Assembly (NCBI GenBank): GCA_005223375.1
Contig: RXOD01004685.1
Coordinates: 1-19,200 of the forward strand
Direction: 5' to 3'
Length of the DNA: 19,200 nucleotides
Source: Amoebophrya sp. AT5.2
Taxonomy: Eukaryota; Sar; Dinophyceae; Syndiniales; Amoebophryaceae
The translations under genes were made by a program, and so were the position numbers. Shown piece after piece: positions 9,929 to 19,182 of this stretch. The notes below the pieces were generated by a model. That model ran no database searches and had not been told where the DNA came from. It saw only the letters and a program-made list of their open reading frames with translations. Each line of letters starts with the position of its first letter. The stretch's first letter is position 1.

Positions 9929-10483
9929 TTGCAGGAGAAAGGTCCTTGGTTCATTTTCACCGAGGGGAAAGAACCGAATTTGAAAGCGTAGAAAGGATCG
10001 ATTCTTGGTCACAAGATCGACGGCGACAGATTTTTACCGGTGCGCTGCGCTTCTACCGTTGCGGGTGGATCCGACCATCTATTCAATTGTTCCGCAGGGT
10101 GGGATGGAAAAATTTGTAGCGCGGCTTGCTTTTACCTTAATTACTTTTTGGCAGTGTGTGCTGCTACTCACTGTGTGTTATGCCGCCCCAAATTTGTAGG
10201 GGAGTCAATTCTTTCACCGTATTCATGGTGTAGTAAATTCACGTGGACCGGGACCGCTTCGCCTTTGCCTTTCAGAGAGTGTGTCTGCGACGGCTCTCGA
10301 GATATTAATTTACGTGGGAATCTCATTCTCAGTATCGTATGTTTACAATTTAATTCAACAACCACAAACAATAAATGTTTTGCTACATTGTTGACGTTGT
10401 ACACTGTACACGAAAGTGTTAGAATCTCATCGCCGCGTTTTGCTCACCTCCACCACGGCGAACAGAGAAGTTTTGACACGGCC

Positions 10484-10517
10484 GCGCAGATCTTGCGACG
10501 GCGCAGATCTTGCGACG
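10484..10517. repeat. 17-bp perfect tandem duplication
   Basis: The unit GCGCAGATCTTGCGACG is present twice head to tail (10484-10500 and 10501-10517), followed by a partial GCGCGACGGC. Confidence 0.95.
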
Positions 10518-10537
10518 GCGCGACGGCACAACTTACT

Positions 10538-10616
10538 TATACTTACATCTGTACCATTGCCTGCTTAGCACATTATACTTACATCTGTACATTAGTGCAC
10601 TGTTGCCTGCTTAGCA
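10538..10616. repeat. Imperfect tandem duplication
   Basis: TTATACTTACATCTGTAC occurs at 10538-10555 and 10573-10590. Each copy is followed by a TTGCCTGCTTAGCA block (ends near 10570 and 10615). The second copy carries about 10 extra bases between the blocks. Confidence 0.85.
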
Positions 10617-11526
10617 GTGACCCCCTTCTTCTACTACTTGGCCCTCTATTTACCTATACTACAACTTAGCCTAGCCGGGATTTGATCATAGCTTAGTGCT
10701 GTACCAGACACATGGTGCGCACTGCCTAGGCGTTCGTCTTACTGAGTGGTTTATCAAAGCTGTGCGATTTATTTTGTCGATTAAACTCCAGATGACCACC
10801 AGCAGAGACCTTCGTACGATGATTTTGGTTGTATGCTACCTCCTAGTGAGTCGCAACGCACTACGTACCGTATGGTATTGGGTCCCTTGCGATGCGACTT
10901 CGATAGAACTGGACGCGAAACGTTTTTTGCAAAAAAACGTAAGTAGATTGATTCGCAGATCACGACCACGAAAACCAGTCTCGGTCGGCTGCGCCTGCTG
11001 GTACGTAGCGGCGGGCACGAGCCTTTTAAATTCATCTTTCGTCGTCATCTACTTGTACTTCGGCTCAGACGAAGGCATGGCACTATCAATCTAGTAGTCT
11101 ACCGAGCAGTGTATGTGTAAGTGTAAGTGTTCCATCTTTTCAGAATGAGTATGAGAGAACTGAGCGTGCGCGATGTCTCGCGTAGTAGTATATGGCCAGG
11201 CCCAGGGTAGTGGTGGTGGTGGAGAGAAAAATATTTATTAGGGGTTTGTTGATGGCCATCAACGTCTAAAAAAAGCGCACAGTTACGCTTAGGAACCCCC
11301 CGCCATTCAAGAAAAAAATTGTCGTCGAGAGTGTTGCTATTCAATCTTTCGTTTTCTTCTTCTTTTTGTTTTTGGAAAAACAAATAAGACTTCCTCTCAC
11401 ACTGGCTGCAGTTGTTTTCCCACGTACGATACTTCGTCCAATTTGTTGAGTACTTTCCTACTTGATTGTACTTTAAGTCGTTTTCTCTAAATCTCACTTT
11501 GCTTTTTACCATTTTCCATTTCGTGG

Positions 11527-13374
11527 ATGAGGTTTCGTCATAATCTGCAGGGGTCGCTGCAGCGGTTCGTGGCGCCGGCCGCCGGCGATGCGGGGCGGGT
11601 CGTCACGACGGCGCGGGCATTTTCGACGGCGCTGAATGCCGTTGCTGCGAGGCCAGCACCAGCCGCCGCTCCCCTACCTTGCGCCACTGCAGGTGCGGTC
11701 GTCGCTGGTCTTGGCACCAGTCGCAGCTCTTCCAGGGCTCCAGTACTACCCGCCTCCTCGCGCCTGCTCGCGCCGCTCGGATCGGGCACTGCAGCTGCAG
11801 CGTCCGGCTCTACTTCGAGGCTTGTTCCGCCCAATGGGTTTCTTCCACAACATCACCACCAGCAAACGCGCAACTACCGGCACTGGCACGCGCCGGCGGT
11901 GGACGACTTTACGCTGCCCCCGCACTCGATGCCGATCGACATCAAGGAAATTCTGAAGGATCCGTCGCAGCGGGAGTTCGATTTTCTCGACCACTACTGG
12001 TACTGGCGCATCCGCAAGGAGTCGACCATCCTGCACCCCGAACGCCTCGTCACGCTCACGTACTGCTGAGAGCTCTACTATTACTTGCTTCATCAAGTAG
12101 AAAAAATGAATAAAACTCACTTCATTGATGTTTGATGACGGTCTAGCTACTTCAATGGCGATCAGGTACAAGCAGCTGGCGTACGACATGGGTATGCCCG
12201 TTGTGTCCGAGGTGCTCGAGCACCACATGGGCCTGATCGAGCTGTACGAGTACCTGAAGTCGAGTCCGATGATTGGGCCCTTCGGTACCGTGGAGAATCC
12301 GGTGATCATTCCCTCTCTGTCCGATATCCGCCAGGTCTGCTGCACCGGCGGCACCGGTGACAACGAGCACGACGCGATGTTGTAGCTTTTTTTACTTCAT
12401 GTTCATCCCCGGATCATTCGTTTAGATTTCTTTTATCGGAGGTGGAGGTTCGTTTGATTTCTTTATGTTATTTCTCCGTCGGAAGCTCCACGGTATCGTG
12501 TGAGTAGCAGATTTTCTGTACGCTTCCAGCTTTCCTCCGCGACTGCCTATTGGGAAAGCAAAACTAAGTAAGTATCTAAATGTTTGTTCTTTTTACCAAC
12601 CCAACAGCTTCCACATGCGGGAGGGTTTTCTTTACCGGTGCGGTGAGTGCGACCAGATCTTCATGCTGGTGCGTGTAACGTACGGCAACTCCTGGGTCGA
12701 CGAGAGCTACAAGGACCACAAGGAAATCTTCGCGAAAGACCCGGATGTCGATGACGTCTTCGACATCAAACTGCTAGAACGAGGTTTTCGTTCTTCCGGT
12801 TTCTTCAATTGATCGACTCTTTCTTTCGTTTTTGTTGACCACTTTCCAAAAATTTGAAAGTGAAAGAATTTGTTCATTGATCATTCGTTCCATTCTTACA
12901 GGCCACCGCTCATGGAACTCTTCCGATATGCTGCGATGGGAGATGGGTGCGCAGGCGCTGAATGCGGTGCCGACGCCGGAAGACGCGACCGAGATGAAAA
13001 TGCCGGTCATTCGCGAGGTGGACCTCAGCATCGACTCAACGAAGTTACGGAGTGGATGGATCAACCCCTATTCATCGGGGCATTCATTCTCCTGGTGGTG
13101 GTGGTGGTGGTGGTCTAGGTCTTGTAGTTGCTCTGGTACTTGGTCATCCCGTATGATGTCTCACCGGCTCCCCAGCCGCTGGTCTTGTATTCCGTCCCAT
13201 CCAGAGCTCGGGACGAGGGGGCAAGCACTGCAAAGTGACGACCAAAAGGCCCCAGGAGTTGGTCTCTGTTGCCTCGTATTTCGTCTTGTCTCTCGTCCCG
13301 TAGTCGGTCTCAACAGCAGCCAAATCAACTACATGCCAGAAATGCCGCCGAAGATGGGCTTTGCGCTCCTCTAA
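11527..13374 (+). CDS. COX5B: Cytochrome c oxidase subunit 5B, mitochondrial
   Basis: Nuclear-encoded, zinc-binding peripheral subunit of respiratory complex IV, on the matrix side of the inner membrane. Modelled exons: 11527-12059, 12166-12378, 12608-12783, 12902-13374 (464 residues as drawn). The first about 90 residues are Ala/Arg/Ser-rich with almost no acids, as in a mitochondrial targeting sequence. The family core follows: [18 protein letters not shown], Cys236-Cys237, [11 protein letters not shown], then REGFLYRC260GEC263DQIF. Animal COX5B binds zinc with CxC plus CxxC. Here the first pair is adjacent (CC) and the spacing to the second pair is longer. The protein is much longer than the roughly 130-residue animal form because of extensions at both ends. 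The 3' end is uncertain: the frame continuing from exon 4 runs through seven Trp codons to 13374, while another frame ends at 13118 in a hydrophobic Val run. Confidence 0.85.
12060..12165 (+). other. COX5B intron 1
   Basis: GTACTG...ATCAG, 106 nt. It joins HPERLVTLT to [12 protein letters not shown]. The four bases GTAC occur both at the intron start and just after its end. Confidence 0.85.
12379..12607 (+). other. COX5B intron 2
   Basis: GTTGTA...AACAG, 229 nt. It joins GDNEHDAI to [14 protein letters not shown] inside the zinc site. Confidence 0.88.
12784..12901 (+). other. COX5B intron 3
   Basis: GTTTTC...TACAG, 118 nt. It joins DIKLLERG to [15 protein letters not shown]. The downstream exon shows GC-ending codons in this frame until about 13040. 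Confidence 0.75.
13093..13113. repeat. (TGG)7 microsatellite in the COX5B terminal exon
   Basis: Seven perfect TGG triplets. In the frame carried from exon 4 they read as seven Trp. In the neighbouring frame they read as a Val run ending at a TAG (13116-13118). Confidence 0.95.
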
Positions 13375-14303
13375 CGAAGCAAATCTCGAAGTGAGGGGTA
13401 TGCGTTCTTGGACGGCGCTTGCGTTCTTCTGATTTCGGCAAAACATGCCACGGTGAAACGGGTCTCAAAGCAGACCGCGTGCTGGAAGTAAAAGTGGAAG
13501 AAGAAGAACTACAACTACATACCGATATTTATACGACTGCTCGCAGTCGTTCGCCTCGGAGAGGTGAGAATCGCTGCGCGGTTGCTAGAACTCCGACCCG
13601 TGCCGTCGAGATTGCCGAACGCCCCGAACAGCTAGATATTTGTATGAAAATGAAACAGCTAGAGAGTGCAGAGTCAGGACCCCTGGCGGTTCTTGCGCAC
13701 CCTTCTCATCTGCCTCCGTTTCGCTCAGAAAAAAGGGCAACTCCCAGCAACGATAGCGCGGGTCAATTGCAATTAGGAGCGCGAGAGTGACGAGTAGAAA
13801 CTGGTAGCGCGGGTGAAGAACAAACAAGATTGCTAGAAAGGAACGTGTTGAGACGCCCGAGAGTGAGACTAAGAGGGACCGCGAACTACAGAAAAGCGAG
13901 AGAGAAAAAAAAGCTTCGTTCTCTGTACTACCGCTGTGCTCAAGTACCATATGCGAGATCATATTCGTCCATCAGTGCTGCGCGAGCGTTTTTTGCGCCC
14001 TATTAAAAAACCTCGGAACTTACTTCACAGATTTCGGAAAACTCTCGTTCTGGTCACAGTCAGGTGGAGGTGCATGCCCCAGCTAGCACATATAATTAAA
14101 GAATTCGCTTCCGCTTCGCCTGGTAAAGCTCACCAAGTGCGACTGTTACTTGCAAGTAGTACATCAATCTCCATTTGCATTTCTTTGCTGTCGCTTATTC
14201 GCCCTGTCAGACTCTGCAGTCCATATTTTTGTATTTTTTCAAACACCTACGCCTACCTAGTTTAGGCTTCGTCACTACACAGCGAGCCGCAGCATCGATC
14301 ACA
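13375..14303. other. Spacer, one hairpin, no gene recognised
   Basis: About 0.9 kb. Open frames are short and motif-free. It contains a perfect 7-bp hairpin ACGACTG/CAGTCGT with a CTCG loop (13533-13550) and purine-rich runs. Close to the next gene it has T-rich tracts followed by ACAG at 14279-14282, about 20 bases before ATG 14304. Confidence 0.6.
13533..13550. repeat. Perfect hairpin
   Basis: ACGACTG (13533-13539) and CAGTCGT (13544-13550) form a 7-bp perfect stem with a CTCG loop. Confidence 0.8.
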
Positions 14304-15721
14304 ATGACGTCCGTTCTTCCCCAGCACCAACAACATCTTCCGCATGTGGAGCCCCCGCAGCAGCCTCCGTCCCTACAGGTCCACGTTCGTGGATTGGCGT
14401 TCCCGTACCAGTTTACGGAAGACGACGTTCGCCGGGTGTTCAGTCGGTACGGGGATGTTTCCCACGTTGCGTTGCTTGCACAGGATGCGGCGGCGGTGAC
14501 CTTCTTCAGCCTGGGCAACACGATGGCGGCCTGGCAGGATCTGGATGGGAGGGGTTTGAGCGGGTTGGAGGGCGCGTTCCTCGTGGTGGCGTGCCCGGAA
14601 CTGGAAACGGAAATGGGCGTGCTGGCACAAGCAATGGACAGCAAGGTATAGGGATCCGGTCCCGGCGGTTGGTCTTTGGTCACTGAAGAAGTCTGCTGCT
14701 AATACGAAGGGTGTTTATTTAAACAAAATAACAGGACAACCGTTACCTTGCGATGCAGACTTCCGACTTCACGACGGGGGGCAAGAAGTTCACGTGCCGG
14801 CTGGAGATCGGGATCGAGAACGAGAAGGAGTTCCGCGTCGGCTCCCGGGTGATCCAGATTGCGCGGCGGATTTGGGAGGAGCTGCCTACCTTTCGCGACC
14901 ACGGCGGCAAGACGCGGCTGCGGGGGAAGGGCCACGAGTCCGAGGAGCCGCTCGCGCTGTGCATCAGTTGTCGGGACGTGAAAGACTTCGGGCAGGCGGT
15001 GGAGTTTGCGGAGGCAGAAATGCGGAAGGTGCACGAGGCGTACGTGGCGTTCAGGAAAGAGGCCGCGGAAGCGGCGGGGGTTGCGTTCGTGGCGCCGGAG
15101 CTTCCGGCGTGCCGCGCGATGTGCGACCATGTGCATACGGTGGCGCCGGGGCTGGCGTCGCTAGGCAGCGGGACCAAAAGCAAAACCAGCATCATGGGGG
15201 GTGCGAGGGAGAGCGCCGCAAATCAAGCGCCGCTCGGGACGGGGGGAGGGGGTTCTTTTGGGGGAAATGTGAGCAAACGATCGATTTCGGGCGGGGGAGA
15301 TGACAGGGGAAGCGCAGGCAGCAACAGAGACAGCTGGGGGCAGGTAGTAGATCTGCATTCCGTTGAACGGCTTGCTGTATCAAAAATCTTGTAGAGCTGC
15401 AGTATAATGTAGTTGGAAGCAGGTTGAGCTTGAGACCCGCACCTCCGCATATGATACAAAATAAAACAGGGCGACCCCCAGTCATCTTCCGGCTCCCCAC
15501 CTTTGCAGCGCGGCGTGCGGCCTTCCACGGCGCCTGAGGAGGATGAAATTTTGCGGATGATTGAGGGGAGAAACGAGGCGCGGAAATCTGGGGACTACAA
15601 GCGTGCAGACGAAATACGCGATTATTTGAAGCAGGTTGGCGTCGTTCTGATGGACGACAAGGGAGCACGAGGGAACAAGCGCGGCAACGAGGTGACGAAA
15701 TGGCGGTACTGGAACCCGTGA
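14304..15721 (+). CDS. RNA-binding protein: RRM, degenerate KH and CysRS-like C-terminal module
   Basis: Predicted RNA-binding protein of 400 residues. Exons: 14304-14645, 14735-15343, 15470-15721 (1203 nt), with both introns in phase 0 between recognisable domains. Residues about 24-99 form an RRM with RNP2-like VHVRGL (26-31) and RNP1-like AAVTFFSL (63-70). Residues about 133-220 match a KH type common in alveolates: CRLEIGIENEKEFRV, then VI, then RLRGKGHESEEPLALCIS. The usual GPGG nucleic-acid loop is replaced by QIAR (155-158). A Gly/Ser linker follows. Residues about 341-398 resemble the C-terminal domain of cysteinyl-tRNA synthetase: IEGRNEARKSGDYKRADEIR, GVVLMD and a terminal KWRYW. 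The synthetase catalytic domain is absent, so this is not an aminoacyl-tRNA synthetase. ATG 14304 is the only in-frame ATG upstream of the RRM. Target RNA and localisation are unknown; no targeting peptide is evident. Confidence 0.82.
14646..14734 (+). other. Intron 1 of the RRM/KH gene
   Basis: GTATAG...AACAG, 89 nt, phase 0. It joins QAMDSK to DNRYLAMQTSDF. Confidence 0.9.
15344..15469 (+). other. Intron 2 of the RRM/KH gene
   Basis: GTAGTA...AACAG, 126 nt, phase 0. It joins RDSWGQ to GDPQSSSGSPPLQRG. CAGG occurs at both boundaries. Confidence 0.88.
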
Positions 15722-16919
15722 GAGAGAGAGGAGCGCGGGGGTGGATTCATTCTGAATTCTTCGCATTGGAAACGGTGCGGCACATGCTTCGACGTGGCTA
15801 AACATCGACATCGAGTTCGAGACTGTGACAGACCGGCCTGGGGTACGTTTCACCCACGAGTCGTATCAACTTCGTATGTTTGACTTCATTGATTATCGTT
15901 CCCCATTCCCCATTCGCAATTTACCGCCGTAACAATAGAAAGCGTGGTGACGTAGACGTTCCCTGTGCCAAAAGCGCAGGCGAAGAACTGCGGAAGCAGG
16001 CGGAGGCGGTCCCAGGTCATATTAATTTGATTGTCCCCATTTCGACGAAGAGGCGGGAAACGCGTCTAGTGGTTTATCTTAAAACTGTGAAATAATATTT
16101 TAGGTTCAGTGAAAAATCTCCTGTGGCGCGCCCGGTGCGCTTGGTATTTCGTGATCATTCTACCCTTCTTGACACTTGACGTTGACACTTGAAACTCGCA
16201 CTTCTCGCGAAACAGGGTGCTGCGGTGATTGAGATTGTTGGAGGCATTGCGTTTGAGGCTACATCATCAGCTCGTCGCAAGACAGCGCTGACGGGCGCCT
16301 GAATACGAGTTGATAAGATCGAATGAAAAGCAGGGAGATGGTCGCACTCGTCTCTTTGCTGGAAGACAGAGGAAACCGTTCTCGCCCCTTGGTGAGACTC
16401 GTTCGCGCTTACAACTACAGCAAGAACGTGGAACAAATTGCAATGGCAAGGATGGTTCTAACCAGGAAATCTCCGGCGTGCCGATCAATTTTCCCACCGC
16501 GGTCGCTGCGATCCATTTTTCTGCTGCGCGCAAGCACTTAAACTCCTGGTGGAATTTGTAGCGATCTTCTTCTTCATCTTAATTCGGCCTTATCTATGCA
16601 TCTTCGTATATCAACAAAGTAGTCAAGTTCAAGCACTCCATCTTTCTAGTACCTCCTAGTTCTACATCTACTTCTAGTTCTACCGGTACCGCTCCCACCA
16701 GTCCCATCGCAACCGCTGTCCGCGCCGGCAGTGTCTTGATTAGAGTAAGAAAATCCTTCAGCAGATCAAATTTTCAGAAGCATTGCATCCCCCCAGAAAA
16801 AAGGTCGCAAGGCCCCCTTTACCTCCAAAAAGAAATATGCGAACTCTGCCGCCGACGCCGTACTACTACTAAGAAAGTAGCTTGTAGTTGGACCACGACA
16901 AGAATAAGAAAACATAAGA
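15722..16919. other. Spacer with possible unrecognised exons
   Basis: About 1.2 kb. Two pieces are in the same phase and could be exons: about 15931-16068 (KSAGEELRKQAEAVPGHI followed by TKRRETRL) and 16216-16303 (AAVIEIVGGIAFEATSSARR, then a TGA). They are separated by a GT...CAG interval. No start codon or family match was found, so no gene is called. The spacer also holds an 11-bp direct repeat (16169-16192) and pyrimidine-rich CTAGTTCTAC repeats (16656-16683). Confidence 0.4.
16169..16192. repeat. 11-bp direct repeat
   Basis: TTGACACTTGA at 16169-16179 and 16182-16192, separated by CG. Confidence 0.9.
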
Positions 16920-19182
16920 ATGGGTGGCAAAGGCAAAGGCGGCGGCTACCCCTGGTGGCTGCACGTGAAGAGCAAAGGTGGGGGCGACAAGGGCGGCAGC
17001 GGCGGTGGAGATCATTACGGCAACGGCGGCAGCAGCGGTGGAAACGGTGCCGGGAGTTCCGGCTCTTTCTCCAATGGCGCGGCCAGCAACAAGATTTCCG
17101 AGCCGCCCATGTCGAAGCAGCGCAAGCTTGATACGTCGATTTACTCCGACCTCGGCTCCTTCCGTCCGCAGACGGAGCTGGAGAAGTACTGCTGCAACAA
17201 TATCGAAGGCGCTGGCTACGGTGCCTACAAAGATTTGAAGGGCGAGTGGAAGCACGACGAGAGCAGCGGGCGGGGGCAACAGCAGCAGTCGCACACTGTT
17301 TTCGTCGACCACGTGCAGGGCGACTCCTACGCGCCACCGTCGCACGTCCGCGTCCGCTTCAAGCATACGCACTGCAGTTCGTTTTTCCCCAGGGAGCTGC
17401 TTTTCGACGGACTGACGCGTGAAGGTCGGGAGAACATGCATCTGAACCGCGCGGCCTGTGACTTCATGCAGCGCCTCATGTTCGACTACCTGCGGGGCAA
17501 GCGGCTTAACGAAGCGGCTGACTCGTCCACCGGCGGCGGCGGCAAGGGCGGGAAGGGCGGCTGGGGGAGCAGCAAGGGCGGCGACATCCAGATCGACACG
17601 CCGTCGCAGTTCGTGCTGCAGCGGTCGGCGGTGGTGCTCACGCAGGACTACTGCGAAGTGCGATGCACCATCTCCCTGCCCGCGCACGGCCGCACGTGCG
17701 AGGGCAAGAAGGCCGCGCTCGGCTTCTGCAACCTGCTGCGGGTGGCGGAAAAGTGCCTGCTGTGGGAGAACCTAAAACCGCTCATGGGGGAACTCAGGGA
17801 GCACTTGCAGTAAGCTAGACTTTTTAGACCTACACCTAGAGGCATTTTTTAATTTGTCTGCCTGTAAAAATCGTGCGTGACGAAGAAGGAACCGGGCACT
17901 GATTTGCAGTTGTACGCCACCTTTGGTGAATCAACAATGTGAACTAGCGTACACGAACGCGTTTCACAACAGGTGCGTCGCTGACCAGCAGTTTTTGCGG
18001 AACTACGTGAGCGATCACGGCTTGGTCGCATTTGTCGCTGACGGGTCGATCCTCCCAAGGAAGGCTGGCAACGACGACCGCCCCATGGACAAGTCCGCCG
18101 TCGTCGCGTTCCAGTCACCGGAGTCCCTCGCCATCACTGTTGACCTTCCCCCTACGGCGAAAGTGGACAAGATTTGCGGGACAGCGACAATGGACAGTTC
18201 CTCCGCTTTTTCGCCCGCCAGCCGCACTTCCACTCCTCAAAAGTCGGTTCCTCGCGAAATCCGCGGCATGGCCATCAAGCGCGGCATCACCTTGATCGTC
18301 GGTGGCGGCTTCCACGGGAAGTCGACGTTGCTCCAAGCTTTGCAAACCGGCGTGTACGACTCTGTGCCCCACGATGGGCGCGAACTGATCGTGACCGACA
18401 CCGAGGCCTACAAGATCCGTTCCGAGGACGGCCGCCCCGTGCTTTCTGTGGACATTTCTCCCTTCATCAAGAACCTGCCCGGCAACAGTACAGGAGGGGG
18501 TCTGACTCTGACCAACAACAGTACTTCTAAGAAGTTGTCCACGACGCACTTCAGCACCCAGGACGCCTCGGGGTCCACCTCGCAGGCCGCGAATATCGCG
18601 GAGGCGATCGAGGCGGGCGTGACCACGTTTTTGATCGACGAGGACACGTGCGCGACGAACTTCATGGTGCGGGACCGGAAGATGCAGCAGCTGGTCCACA
18701 AGGACAAGGAACCGATCCAGCCGTTTCTGGAGAAGGTCGCGGACCTCTACCTCGTCGAAAAAATCTCCACGGTGCTCGTCGTGGGCGCGAGCGGCGACTT
18801 CTTCGACGTGGCGGACACGGTGGTGTGCATGGAAAACTACGAAGTCAAGGACGTCACCGACGAGGCGAAGCGGATCGCGCAAATGGCGGCCAATGATCCG
18901 CCGGGAAGATCGGGTGATGATCCATCTTCTGTCGTGGTCTCCGGGCGCGGCGAGAAGTTCAACATTCGCAAGCGCAGCTTGCCCTTGAACGGGCTGTCGT
19001 CCAGCCGCGAGGGCCAAGGCCAAAACGGTTGCGCCGCGGACGGGAAGGCGTCGGCGCGCAGCCTGCGCGTCATCCAGTACGGCGAGCAGGAGGTGGAGCT
19101 CACATACATGGAGCAGCTGGTCGAGCTGAGCCAGGCGAAGGCGCTGTGTGACGTTAAGGGAGGGATCAACCCATTTCCCTGA
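16920..19182 (+). CDS. Predicted ATPase of the ABC class (COG3044/PF09818 family)
   Basis: Soluble ABC-type ATPase of a widespread family with unknown cellular role. Exons 16920-17809 and 17910-19182 give 720 residues. Family landmarks in order: GYGAYKDLKGEW (99-110), HVQGDSYAPPSHVRVR (131-146), VADGSILPR (339-347), Walker A GGGFHGKST (428-436), DISPFIKNLPG, signature-like ASGSTSQAAN (516-525), Walker B with catalytic acid LIDEDTCATNF (538-548), and ASGDFFDVADTV near the end. No transmembrane segment is seen, so it is not a transporter. Additions relative to usual family members of about 550-600 residues: a Gly/Lys/Ser-rich N-terminus (1-60), a GGKGGKGG loop in the N-terminal domain, a Ser/Pro/Thr insert before the ATPase core, and a Thr/Asn/Ser insert between DISPFI and ASGSTS. 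All nucleotide-binding motifs are intact. ATG 16920 is the first in-frame ATG. The stop lies 18 bases before the window end. Confidence 0.93.
17810..17909 (+). other. Intron of the ABC-class ATPase gene
   Basis: GTAAGC...TGCAG, 100 nt. Splicing restores the frame across REHLH-CTPPLVNQQCEL. TTGCAGT occurs at the donor edge (17805-17811) and again at the acceptor edge (17904-17910), so the intron is bounded by a 7-bp direct repeat. Confidence 0.87.

Larger units (their letters stand above)
9929..11526. other. Spacer with tandem repeats, no gene recognised
   Basis: About 1.6 kb. A 209-codon open frame at 10040-10669 is Cys/Thr/Leu-rich with no motif and runs through the tandem repeats, so it is not called. 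The region holds a 17-bp tandem duplication (10484-10517), a larger imperfect duplication (10538-10616) and a T/A hairpin (10920-10940). The last 400 bases before COX5B are AT-rich with T-tracts. Confidence 0.6.

Noticed and set aside
10540..10590. ATACTTAC, which looks like the 5' end of U1 snRNA, occurs twice
   Set aside because: The following bases do not match U1, no Sm site or U1 stem-loops follow, and the word lies inside a tandem duplication.
10040..10669. 209-codon plus-strand frame
   Set aside because: Its composition is Cys/Thr/Leu-rich, it runs through tandem duplications, and it lacks GC-ending codons or any motif. It is probably non-coding.
11099..11512. 137-codon minus-strand frame upstream of COX5B
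   Set aside because: AT-rich, ends in a TYTYTYT repeat from simple sequence, and shows no family features.
16869..17687. 272-codon minus-strand frame opposite the ABC-class ATPase gene
   Set aside because: The plus strand carries unmistakable family motifs. The reverse frame is open because of GC-rich third positions.
18115..19023. 302-codon minus-strand frame opposite the ATPase core
   Set aside because: It is a shadow of the exon with Walker A and B on the plus strand. It is His/Arg/Val-rich with no domain.
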